A stretch of 64,000 nt of DNA, from assembly GCF_005871165.1 (NCBI RefSeq), contig NZ_SWKP01000003.1, positions 124,001 through 188,000 of the forward strand. Direction: 5' to 3'. Every line of letters begins with the position of its first letter. The first letter of the stretch is position 1. Made by a program: the position numbers and the translations under genes. Of the stretch, positions 53,932-62,969 are shown piece by piece. The stretch comes from Maricaulis alexandrii. GTDB lineage: Bacteria > Pseudomonadota > Alphaproteobacteria > Caulobacterales > Maricaulaceae. The notes under the pieces are model-generated. The model had not been told where the DNA came from. It made no database searches and saw nothing but the letters and a program-made list of their open reading frames with translations.

Positions 53932-54684
53932 TTATTCGTCCTCGTCGCCCTCATGGTTATCCAGTTCGGACAGGGCCTGCCAGCCCGAGGGCGTCAAAAC
54001 TTGCAGCGGCTCGTACTGGGCCTTGTAGTTCATCTTGCGGCTGTCGCGCACCCAATAGCCCAGATAGACGAAGGGCAGACCGGCGGCTTCGGCCTGACGG
54101 ACCGCGTCCAGGATGATGAAGGCACCCAGGCTGCGGCGGTCCTGGTCGGCGTCGAAATAGGAATAAATCAGCGACAGCCCGTCCTTGAGGACATCGGTCA
54201 GCACGCAGGCCGTCAGCTCTCCCATGTCATCGCGATATTCCGCGATATGGGTCCGCTGGGCGCCTTCCTCGGCCATCATCACATATTCGCCGAAGGACAT
54301 GCCCACCATGTCGCCATCGCCATGCCGGCTTTCCAGATAGCGCGAGAGCAGGTCGAATTGTTCCAGCGTCGCCGTCTGGGCCTCGGTCGACACGGTGAGG
54401 TCCGCATTGCGGTTCATGATCTTGCGCCAGCGCCGTTTCCAATTGAACTCGGCGACGTCGATCCGCACGGATTTGCAGGCGTCACAGGCTTCGCAGGCCG
54501 GGCGGTATAACACGCCCTGGCTGCGGCGGAATCCGGCATGGGTCAGCGCGTCATTGAGCGCCGGGCCTTCCCCGACATCGATGCGGGTAAAGACTTTCCG
54601 TTCCCACCGGCCCGGCAGGTAAGGGCAGGGCGCGGCGGCTGTCAGGAAGAAGGGAATCTGGCGTGTCGCAAACGGATGGGTCAC
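53932..54684 (-). CDS. bpt: Aspartate/glutamate leucyltransferase Bpt (N-degron pathway)
   Basis: 250 residues. CPYLPGRWERKVFT near the N-terminus and the cysteine cluster RPACEACDACKSVRIDV (about 61-77) are diagnostic, with DYVMM-like and YLGYWVRDSRKMNYKAQYEPL at the C-terminus. It transfers leucine from Leu-tRNA to N-terminal Asp/Glu, marking proteins for ClpS-ClpAP. Start is GTG without a strong Shine-Dalgarno. Lies between the SLC13 and TRAP genes, same strand. Confidence 0.93.
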   Translation of the reverse strand: MTHPFATRQIPFFLTAAAPCPYLPGRWERKVFTRIDVGEGPALNDALTHAGFRRSQGVLYRPACEACDACKSVRIDVAEFNWKRRWRKIMNRNADLTVSTEAQTATLEQFDLLSRYLESRHGDGDMVGMSFGEYVMMAEEGAQRTHIAEYRDDMGELTACVLTDVLKDGLSLIYSYFDADQDRRSLGAFIILDAVRQAEAAGLPFVYLGYWVRDSRKMNYKAQYEPLQVLTPSGWQALSELDNHEGDEDE

Positions 54685-54724
54685 GGGCCGGTCTTCGTTT
54701 CAGCTGCTTCGTGGACAGACTAAC

Positions 54725-56596
54725 TCAGGTCCATCCAAACGCGTAGAGCACGGATATGTAAATCGTGAAGGCCAGCCAGAACAGGATGACCATGGGCGCG
54801 CCCGCCCGGATATAGTCGGAAAACTTGTAGTGGCCCGGGCCCATCACCAGAAGATTGGTCTGATAGCCGATCGGTGTGGCGAAACAGGTATTGGCCGCGA
54901 ACAGGACGGTCAGGGCAAACAGGATCGTATTGTCCGAACCGATCTGGTTGGCGGCGCCCACGGCGATGGGCGTGAACAGGATCGCCGTGGCACTGTTGGA
55001 CAGGAAGTTTGTCAGCACGGCGACCACGATGAAGAGGGCCGACATCAGGGCGACTTCCCCGAAGGGCGCAAACACCCGCACCACGGCGGAGGCCAGCAGA
55101 TCCGCCCCGCCGGTATCCTGGAGTGCGGTGCCCAGGGCGATGGCGGCGCCGATCAGCAGGAAAACCTTCATGTCGATGGCGCGGGCGGCCTGGCGGGTGT
55201 TCAGACAGCCTGCGGCGATCATTGCGACCGCGCCCAGGAAGGACGCGACCACGATCGGGAGCAGACTGGTCGCCGCACTCAGCACGACAGCGCCGAAAAT
55301 GATCCGGGCGGCCGTGGTCCGGCGCGGATCGGCCAAGGCCTGGGTGGCCCATTCCATCAAGAGGAGATCACGGTCGGCGCGCAGCTGGCGCATGGAGTCT
55401 GCCGACCCGAACAGGAGCAGGGTGTCGCCGGCTTCCAGGCGGATCTCGCCCATGCGCGAGCGGATCATGCGGCTGCGGCGCTGGATGCCCAGCACGATAC
55501 AGCCGGTGGCATGACGGAAACCGATCTGCTGGATGGTGCGGCCGATTAGGCGCGAACCCGGGGCCACCACAGCCTCGGTCATCATCAGGGTCTCACCCGG
55601 GTTCGGATTGTCACCGGGGCCGGTCGTGGCCAGCATGCCGCGCATGAAATCGGCGCGCTTGGACAGGAGGCTGGACAGGGTCTGGCGTGTGGCCGCGACA
55701 ATCACGAGATCGCCGGTTTTCAGTTCGATCTGGTCGAAGGGCGGGAGCAGGGCGTGCTCTCCGCGCTGGATCATGCGGACGGTCATGTCCGGCAGGTCGG
55801 AAAACATGCCCATGACCGGCTTCTTGCCGACCAGCGGGTGGTCCGAGGTGACCTCCAGCTGGGCAATATATTGGCGACCCTTGGCCCCGCCGGCGATTTC
55901 CGACTCCATCGTGTCCCGGTCGGGCAGGAGGCGCGGCAGCACCAGCACGATATAGATCAGCCCGACACCGGCCAGGTAGAGGCCCGGCCCGGTCGGGGTG
56001 AAGAAATTGAGGTCGATCTCGGAGATCGCCCGCAATTGTTCCGCCACCAGAAGGTTGGTGGAGGAGCCGATGAGCGTGGTCATGCCGGCCAGGATGCAGA
56101 CATAGCTCAGCGGGATGAGGAGTTTGGACGGGCTCTGTTCCATCCGGTGGGCGATGGCGACCAGGATCGGCACGAACATGACCACGACGGGCGTGTTGTT
56201 GATGAAGGCCGAGACCACGAAGGCAAAGGCGAACATCATGATCAGCGTCAGGGTCGGGCGCTGGTCGTAGGAAGACAGGAGAAACTGGGTCGGCCCCTCC
56301 ATCGCGCCGGTCTGGAAGATACCTTGGCCCACGATGAGAAGGCAGAGAATCGTGAACAGGGCCGGATTGGCGAAGCCCGACAGCATGCGCGCGGACCAGT
56401 TCACGTCTTCCTGTCCGGCCAGTTCCACCGGGAAGAGATTGAAGAAGAGCAGAAGCAGGGCGACGATGCCGGCGGACACCATCTCGATCGGAAAACGATC
56501 CCAGATAAACAGGGCCACGGCGATCAGCAGACCGCCCAGTATTGCCCACATCTGCCAAGCGCCGAGCGCCGCGAATTCAGCCGCCAATTCACTCAT
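54725..56596 (-). CDS. SLC13/DASS-type permease with two RCK_C (TrkA-C) domains
   Basis: 623 residues. Two membrane halves (about 15-215 and 425-623) with FVVSAFINNTPVVVMFVPIL and NFLSNSATAILFTPIAVG, the paired SNT/NNT motifs of the DASS family that bind Na+ and substrate. Between them (220-420) lie two RCK_C-type regulatory domains (e.g. LKTGDLVIVAATRQTLSSLL and LEAGDTLLLFGSADSMRQL). It imports anions such as sulfate, carboxylates or other small anions; the RCK domains suggest cytosolic ligand control. Confidence 0.87.
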   Translation of the reverse strand: MSELAAEFAALGAWQMWAILGGLLIAVALFIWDRFPIEMVSAGIVALLLLFFNLFPVELAGQEDVNWSARMLSGFANPALFTILCLLIVGQGIFQTGAMEGPTQFLLSSYDQRPTLTLIMMFAFAFVVSAFINNTPVVVMFVPILVAIAHRMEQSPSKLLIPLSYVCILAGMTTLIGSSTNLLVAEQLRAISEIDLNFFTPTGPGLYLAGVGLIYIVLVLPRLLPDRDTMESEIAGGAKGRQYIAQLEVTSDHPLVGKKPVMGMFSDLPDMTVRMIQRGEHALLPPFDQIELKTGDLVIVAATRQTLSSLLSKRADFMRGMLATTGPGDNPNPGETLMMTEAVVAPGSRLIGRTIQQIGFRHATGCIVLGIQRRSRMIRSRMGEIRLEAGDTLLLFGSADSMRQLRADRDLLLMEWATQALADPRRTTAARIIFGAVVLSAATSLLPIVVASFLGAVAMIAAGCLNTRQAARAIDMKVFLLIGAAIALGTALQDTGGADLLASAVVRVFAPFGEVALMSALFIVVAVLTNFLSNSATAILFTPIAVGAANQIGSDNTILFALTVLFAANTCFATPIGYQTNLLVMGPGHYKFSDYIRAGAPMVILFWLAFTIYISVLYAFGWT

Positions 56597-56702
56597 CTCG
56601 ATTTCGGGAAACAGAGGTTCGGTTCATCCGTCTCCAGACGCTATCATGCGTCCGGCGGAGTTGCGAAGCCTTTCCTTGAAACCGGTGTGTATTGCGCTGG
56701 GA

Positions 56703-57626
56703 CTAGAGCTCGTGCCCGTTGGGCAGAACCGGCGCTTCCCGCAGCAGGACAATGGAAATGCGGCGATTGCCCGGCATGTAGGGATCGTCCGGATACAGCG
56801 GTTCGGACCCGGCCTTGCCGCGCACTTCATAGACGCGGTCATTGGAGATTCCGGCACGCTGCAGCACGGCGCGGGCCGCATTGGCGCGGTCGGCGGACAA
56901 TTCCCAATTCGTGTATTCCAGATTGGTGGCCGGGGCGCTGTCCGTGTGTCCGGCAATGGAAAGCCGGTTGGGCAGGCGTTCGGCGATCCGGGCCACGGCG
57001 CGCAGTAGGGTGACGGCGCGGTCATTCGGTTCCGTGGCACCCGGATTGAACATCGGACGGCCTTCCTGGTCGATCAGCTGGATGCGCAGGCCTTCCGGCG
57101 TTTCGTCGACAAGAATGTGGTTGGACAGTTCGGCCAGTTCCGGCATGTCCTGCATGGCCTGGCGCAGCGACATGGCGGCAGAGTGTAGCTGGGCCGCGTC
57201 ACGGCGCTGCTGGGCTTCCGCGAGGGCAGAGGCCTGAACCGTGGTCTCCGATTCTTCCATCGCCTCGGGCGAGCCCTCCGGCTGTTGCTGGCGATCGCGG
57301 TCATTGAGTTGCGGCGCGGTCGGGGCCAGGCGCTGGCGCATGGAACTGTCGCCGGAACCCTGGACACCGTCATCGCCCGGAGCCGTGCCGGCCAGCGGGG
57401 CGCCGGAACCGGAATTGGCCGGCGAGACGCTGGCGGGTGCGAAATAGTCGGCAATGCCGCGCTTTTGTTCCGGCGTGGTGGTATTGATGAGCCACATCAG
57501 AAGGAAGAAGGCCATCATCGCGGTGACGAAGTCGGCATAGGCAACTTTCCAGGCACCACCATGGTGTCCGCCGCCGCCGCCTTTTACGACTTTCTTGATG
57601 ACAATCGGCTGATCCTTGGCCGCCAT
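56703..57626 (-). CDS. motB: Flagellar motor protein MotB
   Basis: 307 residues. One N-terminal membrane helix with the proton-binding Asp D32 in WKVAYADFVTAMMAFFLLMW, a long polar Gln/Pro-rich plug/linker (50-155) and an OmpA-like peptidoglycan-binding domain with GHTDSAP and WELSADRANAAR. It anchors the stator to the cell wall. A GTG two codons upstream is the alternative start. No motA is adjacent in the window. Confidence 0.93.
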   Translation of the reverse strand: MAAKDQPIVIKKVVKGGGGGHHGGAWKVAYADFVTAMMAFFLLMWLINTTTPEQKRGIADYFAPASVSPANSGSGAPLAGTAPGDDGVQGSGDSSMRQRLAPTAPQLNDRDRQQQPEGSPEAMEESETTVQASALAEAQQRRDAAQLHSAAMSLRQAMQDMPELAELSNHILVDETPEGLRIQLIDQEGRPMFNPGATEPNDRAVTLLRAVARIAERLPNRLSIAGHTDSAPATNLEYTNWELSADRANAARAVLQRAGISNDRVYEVRGKAGSEPLYPDDPYMPGNRRISIVLLREAPVLPNGHEL

Positions 57627-57715
57627 GTCCACCCGCCTTGTTTCTAGGTCCGTCTCTCCTGTAGACGGTTAGCGTTAAGGCCAGGTTTCATTCCTGATTT
57701 CCGAAAGGACCCGCA

Positions 57716-58180
57716 TTGACCGACAGCCGTTCCTACCGTGACGCCCTCGGGCGCTATCCGACCGGGGTCACCATTGTCACCACCTATGTGGAGGGCAAGG
57801 CGATCGGCATGACGGTGAATTCCTTTGCCTCGGTCTCGCTGGACCCGCGCCTCGTGCTGTGGTCGGTGGAGCATGGCACGGACCGCTACAAGCGTTTCGT
57901 GGAGGCCCAGGACTATGCGATCAATGTGCTGGCCGCCGACCAGGCCGGGCTGGCGCATGCCTGTGCCATCGAGCCGGACCTGCGGGCTTGCCATGCGGAA
58001 TGGCAGGGCGAGACCGCGCCGCTGATCGAAGGCTGTGTCGCGCGCTTCGTGTGCCGCCAGCAGTCTCTTGTGACCGCCGGCGACCACGACATCATCATCG
58101 GCGAAGTCACCGATTTCGACACGCCGCGTGATGTGTCCGCCCTGGTTTTCTACACCTCGAACTATTGCGAGCCGGGCTGA
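57716..58180 (+). CDS. Flavin reductase family protein
   Basis: 154 residues of the FMN-binding flavin reductase-like fold: ALGRYPTGVTIVTT, GMTVNSFASVSLDPRLVLWSV and FVCRQQSLVTAGDHDIIIGEV. The TTG start is supported by GAAAGGA seven bases upstream and the family N-terminus. It could supply reduced flavin to a monooxygenase, but none is adjacent. Its last 19 bases overlap the end of the convergent penicillin-acylase-family gene. Confidence 0.88.
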   Translation: MTDSRSYRDALGRYPTGVTIVTTYVEGKAIGMTVNSFASVSLDPRLVLWSVEHGTDRYKRFVEAQDYAINVLAADQAGLAHACAIEPDLRACHAEWQGETAPLIEGCVARFVCRQQSLVTAGDHDIIIGEVTDFDTPRDVSALVFYTSNYCEPG

Positions 58181-60483
58181 AGCGTCAGCACGCGCGTGCC
58201 TTGCGGCGGCGCATCCGCCGTCCAGCCCGTCGGGATTTCCAGATACTCACCGCGGCCCCAGAGCGGGGCGAGGTCGTCATAATGGCGCGACAGGACATTG
58301 CCGGACTGGCCGGTGGTGATCATGAAGCGTGACGCGTCCGGATCCGCCAGGTCATAGAGCGCCCGGTAGGAGGCGCCGTGGAAGACGGAATAGCCCGGCG
58401 TGCGGTAGGAATAATGGGCGACATTCACCGTCGCGCCATCGCCCGGAATGGGTGTGGTGATGGTGAAGACATCGGACAGGACCGGGAAGTCCGAAAACGG
58501 CGTGTGGGCGTGGCGGGCGTAATGCACATCGCCCCAGCGCCAGGCGGTGATGTCGCGGCCCTGGCTCTCTGCGGTCGTCGCCATGGCCCGGTCGAGGGCC
58601 GGTCCCAGAAGGCTCTGGCAGGTCTCGGTGGCCTCGGTGGTGATATCATCGCACCAGGCGGACAGATCCCCGGTCAGCACATCCATCAAGAGGACGCGGC
58701 GGTCGGCATACCAGCGCGGAAAGAGCGTGCCGAGATCATCGGCGTAGACGGCCCGGTTCAGCTCGCGCACCCAGGCGGCATAGATCAGCGGTTCCGGCCG
58801 GTCGACGACCATGTCGCCATCCCAGCCTTCCAGTTCGGCCAGGGCGTTGACGCCCAGTTCGCTGGAGGGTTCCGCCGTCATCAGGACGGGCAGGATGCGC
58901 AAGGCCATGTCCGAGACCGTGTCGATCTGCAGCGCCGCCATGGAGTCCATGTCGTGAACGGCTTGGGACTCGATCCCGTCATAGATGCGCCGGATGCGGG
59001 ACACGCCATACCACTCACTGGTCAGATAGTGCGGATAGCCGTCCGGCACGATCTTGTTGTTAGCGGTGGCGATGAAGCCGCGGTCCGGATTGCGGGTATG
59101 CGGCAAGTCCTCGAAGGGAATGGTGGAGACCCAATTGCCGTCCTCATCCCGGACCGGAATGCGCGAAGGAGCGTAAAAGCCGATATCACCGTCACGGGAC
59201 GCAAAGACGATATTCTGCTGCGGGGCGACGAAGCCGCGGACCGCATTGACGAAATCATCCCAGTCTTCCGATGACAGAATGTGCAGGCCGACCCCCGTCG
59301 TCGCATCATCCGGCTCGTCCAGCATCCATTGCAGGGCGAAGAAGTCGGCTCCTTCCGGCACCTCATAGTCGAAATGTTCCGGATCCAGCACCGGGCCGGT
59401 GGCGGTCTCGCGGCGGGTGATCGTGATGTCTTCGCCGAAGCGGACCTTGATGTGTTCCTCGCGCTCACCGATGACGGCATCGGCCGTGACGGGGTGCAAA
59501 TCACCGACATCCGGGCCGGTATTGGTGAAGCCCCAGGCAATGTCGTCATTGCGCCCCAGCGTCACGAAGGGCGTGCCGGGCAGGGTGGCACCGACAGCGC
59601 TGCCGTCGGGCGTGGTCAGGCGGGCCAGATACCAGATGGCGGGCGCACGCAGGCCCAGATGCGGGTCATTGGCCAGGATGGGCAGGCCGGACGCGGTGCG
59701 CTCGCCGGACAGGGCCCAGTTGTTGGAACCGTCGCGGCCATTGTCCTCGGGCCCCTGGACCGGGGCGGCTTCCTCGATCGCCGGCAGGTCCTCGCTGAGA
59801 CCGAGATCGGCCATGGACAGCGAGCGCGGCGCGTCGTCCGGATAGCGGCCGATGAATTCCTCGGCACGTTCGGCACCCAGTTGTTCGTCCAGCGCGGCGC
59901 GGGCAGGCTCGCCGAAGGCATTGCCGAACAGGTCCAGCGCGATCGCCTTGTAGACGACGACCGTGTCGGCGGGTGTCCAGGGTTCCGGCGATGCCATCAG
60001 GATCTGGAACTCCGGCGGCGGCACGAAGCCGGGCGCCTCGATTACGGCATTGACGCCATCGGCATAGGCTTCCAGCGCGGCGATGACATCATCGGGCAGG
60101 GTGGCGACGGCCTCGTCGGCGGCGTCGCCCAGCCCCATTGTGCGGAAGAAGATGTCCGTCTCCACAGCCGGCGGCCCGATCAGTTCGGCGACCCGGCCGC
60201 GCAGGGCCCGGCGGGTGATGTCCATCTGCCAGAGCCGGTCCTGGGCATGGGCCACGCCCAGCGCGTAATAGGCGTCATGGCCGGTGCTGGCGAAGATGTG
60301 GGGGATGCCGTGTTCGTCGCGGATGATCTGGGCTTCGTCCTCGAGACCCGCCAGCACCCATTCACCCTCGGTCTGGGGCAGGGAGGCGTAGAGCCGGTTG
60401 CCGATCACCAGCGCGGCGAGAATGAGGACGGCGGCCAGTCCGGCCAGGGTCCAGGCCGAATAGCGTAGAAGACGTGCGATCAT
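58162..60483 (-). CDS. Penicillin acylase family protein (Ntn-hydrolase, S45)
   Basis: 773 residues with an N-terminal membrane/signal helix (7-28). The precursor is cut before the nucleophile serine: S253 in RDGSNNWALSG starts the beta subunit, and NDPHLGLRAPAIWY follows as in the family. The alpha part has VLRDxxGIPHIxA (IIRDEHGIPHIFAS) and LGVAHAQDRLWQMD. It hydrolyses amide bonds, e.g. beta-lactam side chains, acyl-homoserine lactones or N-acyl amino acids; the substrate is open. Start by GGGAGCAA and the signal helix. Confidence 0.9.
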   Translation of the reverse strand: MIARLLRYSAWTLAGLAAVLILAALVIGNRLYASLPQTEGEWVLAGLEDEAQIIRDEHGIPHIFASTGHDAYYALGVAHAQDRLWQMDITRRALRGRVAELIGPPAVETDIFFRTMGLGDAADEAVATLPDDVIAALEAYADGVNAVIEAPGFVPPPEFQILMASPEPWTPADTVVVYKAIALDLFGNAFGEPARAALDEQLGAERAEEFIGRYPDDAPRSLSMADLGLSEDLPAIEEAAPVQGPEDNGRDGSNNWALSGERTASGLPILANDPHLGLRAPAIWYLARLTTPDGSAVGATLPGTPFVTLGRNDDIAWGFTNTGPDVGDLHPVTADAVIGEREEHIKVRFGEDITITRRETATGPVLDPEHFDYEVPEGADFFALQWMLDEPDDATTGVGLHILSSEDWDDFVNAVRGFVAPQQNIVFASRDGDIGFYAPSRIPVRDEDGNWVSTIPFEDLPHTRNPDRGFIATANNKIVPDGYPHYLTSEWYGVSRIRRIYDGIESQAVHDMDSMAALQIDTVSDMALRILPVLMTAEPSSELGVNALAELEGWDGDMVVDRPEPLIYAAWVRELNRAVYADDLGTLFPRWYADRRVLLMDVLTGDLSAWCDDITTEATETCQSLLGPALDRAMATTAESQGRDITAWRWGDVHYARHAHTPFSDFPVLSDVFTITTPIPGDGATVNVAHYSYRTPGYSVFHGASYRALYDLADPDASRFMITTGQSGNVLSRHYDDLAPLWGRGEYLEIPTGWTADAPPQGTRVLTLQPGSQ

Positions 60484-60544
60484 GATGACTTGCTCCCCGA
60501 ATGCCGGGAGACTAGCAAGGGGTTGATCAAATGGGGAGCCGCCA

Positions 60545-61408
60545 ATGTCACGCTGTACCTTCCTGGGCCTCGGGGTCATGGGTTATCCGATGGCCGGTCA
60601 TCTGGCCGCTGCCGGACATGAAGTGACGGTCTGGAACCGCACGTCCAGCAAGGCCAAGGCCTGGGCCGGCCAGCATGGCGGCCAGGCCGCCGACACGGTC
60701 GAGGCGGCCGTCGCCGAAGCGGATTTCGTGATGGCCTGTCTGGGTGATGACCCCGATGTCCGCGCGGTCGCGGAACAGGCGATTCCCGCGATGAAGCCGG
60801 GCGCCATCCTGATCGACCACACCACCGCCTCGGCGGAGCTGGCCCGCGATCTGGACCTGGAAGCGCGCGAGGCCGGGATCGGCTTTCTCGATGCCCCGGT
60901 CTCCGGTGGGCAGGCGGGCGCGGAGAATGGTCAGCTGACCATCATGTGCGGCGGCGAGGCGGACACTTTCCAGCGCGCAGAACCGGTCATGGATGCCTAT
61001 GCCAAGGCGATGTCGCTGATCGGACCGGCGGGAGCCGGCCAGCTGTGCAAGATGGTCAACCAGATCTGCATTGCCGGCATCGTCCAGGGCCTGTCGGAAG
61101 GCCTGCACTTCGCCAAACGCTCGGGCCTGGACCCGGAATTGGTGATCGGGGCCATTTCCAAGGGGGCGGCCCAGTCCTGGCAGATGGAAAACCGCTGGCA
61201 GACCATGGTCGAGGACAAGTTCGATTATGGGTTTGCCATCGACTGGATGCGCAAGGATCTGCGCATCACGCTGGAAGAGGCCCGACGCAATGGGGCGCGC
61301 CTGCCGGTCGCGGCCCTGGTCGATCAATTCTATGCCGATGTGCAGGCCATGGGCGGAAACCGCTGGGACACGTCCAGCCTGATCGCCCGTCTGGAGCGCG
61401 ATCTGTGA
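60545..61408 (+). CDS. Beta-hydroxyacid dehydrogenase (3-hydroxyisobutyrate dehydrogenase-like)
   Basis: 287 residues. N-terminal NAD(P) motif FLGLGVMGYPMAGHL; signature FLDAPVSGGQAGAENGQLTIMCGG; catalytic lysine in LCKMVNQICIAG; C-terminal MRKDL. It oxidises a short 3-hydroxy acid or reduces the semialdehyde; exact substrate open. The GTG of the next gene overlaps its stop. Confidence 0.9.
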   Translation: MSRCTFLGLGVMGYPMAGHLAAAGHEVTVWNRTSSKAKAWAGQHGGQAADTVEAAVAEADFVMACLGDDPDVRAVAEQAIPAMKPGAILIDHTTASAELARDLDLEAREAGIGFLDAPVSGGQAGAENGQLTIMCGGEADTFQRAEPVMDAYAKAMSLIGPAGAGQLCKMVNQICIAGIVQGLSEGLHFAKRSGLDPELVIGAISKGAAQSWQMENRWQTMVEDKFDYGFAIDWMRKDLRITLEEARRNGARLPVAALVDQFYADVQAMGGNRWDTSSLIARLERDL

Positions 61409-61935
61409 CCGAGGATGGCCGCCTCATCCGCACCGATCCGGTGGCGATGGGTGTCTGGAAGCGCCTGACGGCGCAGTTCGCGACCTGGCGGCTGATCGTG
61501 TTTGCCAGCTTCACCAAGCGCGCGCTCAACATGATCGCCAATGACCAGTTGAGCATTCTCAATGAGGCGACGCACTGGAAGATCGGTCTGGGCCTGCTCG
61601 GCGGGCTGAATGATGACCAGGTCGATTTCCTGCTCGCCTATGCCCGCATCAATGCTCGCAAGGTGGACCGGCTGTTTCGGGCCACAGCGCTGATATTCGT
61701 GTCGATTCCCGTGGCCGGCATTTTCGGCCTGACCGAGCTGGATCCGGAGATCTGGGACCGGCTGGGGTTTGAACAGTCGGAAACCCTGATCGTCGTTCTG
61801 GGCGCCTGGATGGCGTTGGCGGGCCTGATGATGGCCGCCGCCTGGCGGGCCCAGGAATTGGCGGACCTGATCGAGTTCGAACAGGCCCGCCGCCAGTTCG
61901 ACGCGGCCAAACAGGCAAAGGCCCCGGCCGAATGA
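61405..61935 (+). CDS. Small two-helix membrane protein, unknown
   Basis: 176 residues with two membrane segments (about 93-112 and 127-148), the rest cytoplasmic and basic/helical. No family recognised. The GTG start overlaps the dehydrogenase stop and the stop overlaps the TRIC gene (ATGA), so it is translationally embedded between them. Confidence 0.65.
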   Translation: MTEDGRLIRTDPVAMGVWKRLTAQFATWRLIVFASFTKRALNMIANDQLSILNEATHWKIGLGLLGGLNDDQVDFLLAYARINARKVDRLFRATALIFVSIPVAGIFGLTELDPEIWDRLGFEQSETLIVVLGAWMALAGLMMAAAWRAQELADLIEFEQARRQFDAAKQAKAPAE

Positions 61936-62561
61936 GCGTCGAGACCCTCTTTCTCTGGCTGGACTATGCCGGGATCGGCTTCTTTGCCTATTCCGGTGGC
62001 ATGCTGGGCGCGCGCAAGGCGCTGGACCCGTTCGGCGCCGCCATTGTCGGGGCGGTCACCGGGATGGGCGGCGGCACGCTGCGCGATGTCCTGCTGGGCG
62101 AGCTGCCGGTCTACTGGATCGAAGAACCCAATTATCTCGCCGTCGCCCTGGGCGGCGCCTTGCTGGGCTATTTCACCTCGCCCTGGGCCCAGGCCATCGC
62201 GACACGCCGTGCCGCCCTGATCTGGGCCGATGCGATCGGGCTCTCCGTGTTCTGCGTCATCGGGGCCCAGGCCGGCCTGGCTGCCGGCGCCCATTGGACC
62301 ATCGCCCTGCTGACCGGGATGATGAGCGCGGCCTTCGGCGGCCTTTTGCGCGACATCATCGTCAATGACGTGCCGCTCATCCTGCGCGAGGACATTTACG
62401 CCCTGGCCGCTCTGGCGGGGGCGGCGGCCTATGTGGCGGGGATCGCGCTGGGCCTCAATCCCAGTCTCGTCACCCTCGGCTCGGCCATTCTGGCCCTGGT
62501 CCTGCGCGGCTGTGCCATCCAGTTCAAATGGTCCCTGCCGGCGATCAAGCTGGGGGAGTGA
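61932..62561 (+). CDS. TRIC (UPF0126) family cation channel
   Basis: 209 residues with seven helices in two repeats, each containing GMGGGTLRDVLLG or AFGGLLRDIIVNDVP, followed by PVYWI or PLILRED, the family signature. Prokaryotic TRIC proteins form trimeric K+ channels, and some have been proposed as glycine permeases. Overlaps the previous gene by 4 bases. Confidence 0.9.
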   Translation: MSVETLFLWLDYAGIGFFAYSGGMLGARKALDPFGAAIVGAVTGMGGGTLRDVLLGELPVYWIEEPNYLAVALGGALLGYFTSPWAQAIATRRAALIWADAIGLSVFCVIGAQAGLAAGAHWTIALLTGMMSAAFGGLLRDIIVNDVPLILREDIYALAALAGAAAYVAGIALGLNPSLVTLGSAILALVLRGCAIQFKWSLPAIKLGE

Positions 62562-62585
62562 GGGCTCTCTGGTCTGAACGGCGCT

Positions 62586-62933
62586 TCAATGCAGCGTCGT
62601 GTTCAGATCATCCTTCTTGATCCGCCCGTCTGCCACCTTTCCGAAATCCACCGGTTCCGGCTGGAAACCGAGATAGAGGAGGAAGGTCACGACCGGGATG
62701 GAGACAAGGATGAAGGGGATGAGGATGGCCCAGAGGCCGGCAATGCCGAGCCCGACCGCGGCCACCAGCTTCACCAGGATCAGGCCCAGCGTGAAGGGAA
62801 TGAGGAAATTGGTCTGCCAGCGGTGATAGGCGCCGCAGCGCTCGCAGGAGAAAACCTTCTCCCGGTCGATCGGCCAATGGAGTTCCGGCGGCAATTCCGT
62901 CTCGCAGGACGGGCAGTGCTTGTGAACACGCAT
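62586..62933 (-). CDS. DUF983-like zinc-ribbon membrane protein
   Basis: 115 residues. A zinc ribbon CPSC-x18-CERC (residues about 6-30) is followed by two membrane helices (about 45-63 and 68-90) and a polar tail. Start is the ATG 8 bases after GGGAG; an upstream TTG has no useful spacing. DUF983-type genes are often near cytochrome oxidase genes in alphaproteobacteria, but not here. Role unknown. Confidence 0.72.
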   Translation of the reverse strand: MRVHKHCPSCETELPPELHWPIDREKVFSCERCGAYHRWQTNFLIPFTLGLILVKLVAAVGLGIAGLWAILIPFILVSIPVVTFLLYLGFQPEPVDFGKVADGRIKKDDLNTTLH

Positions 62934-62969
62934 GCGCAATGCTCCCTTACACGCAGGGGTTGGGTGGCC

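Noticed and set aside
52306-54510. A 734-codon plus-strand frame over dctQ-dctP-bpt
   Set aside because: Antisense to three well-identified genes; low-complexity composition and no start signal.
56703-57626. MotB as part of a chemotaxis or flagellar island
   Set aside because: No motA, fli or che genes are in the window; it is an isolated motor gene.
60484-60579. N-terminal extension of the penicillin-acylase-family protein
   Set aside because: It would overlap the start of the divergent dehydrogenase and place the signal helix internally; the ATG with GGGAGCAA is better.
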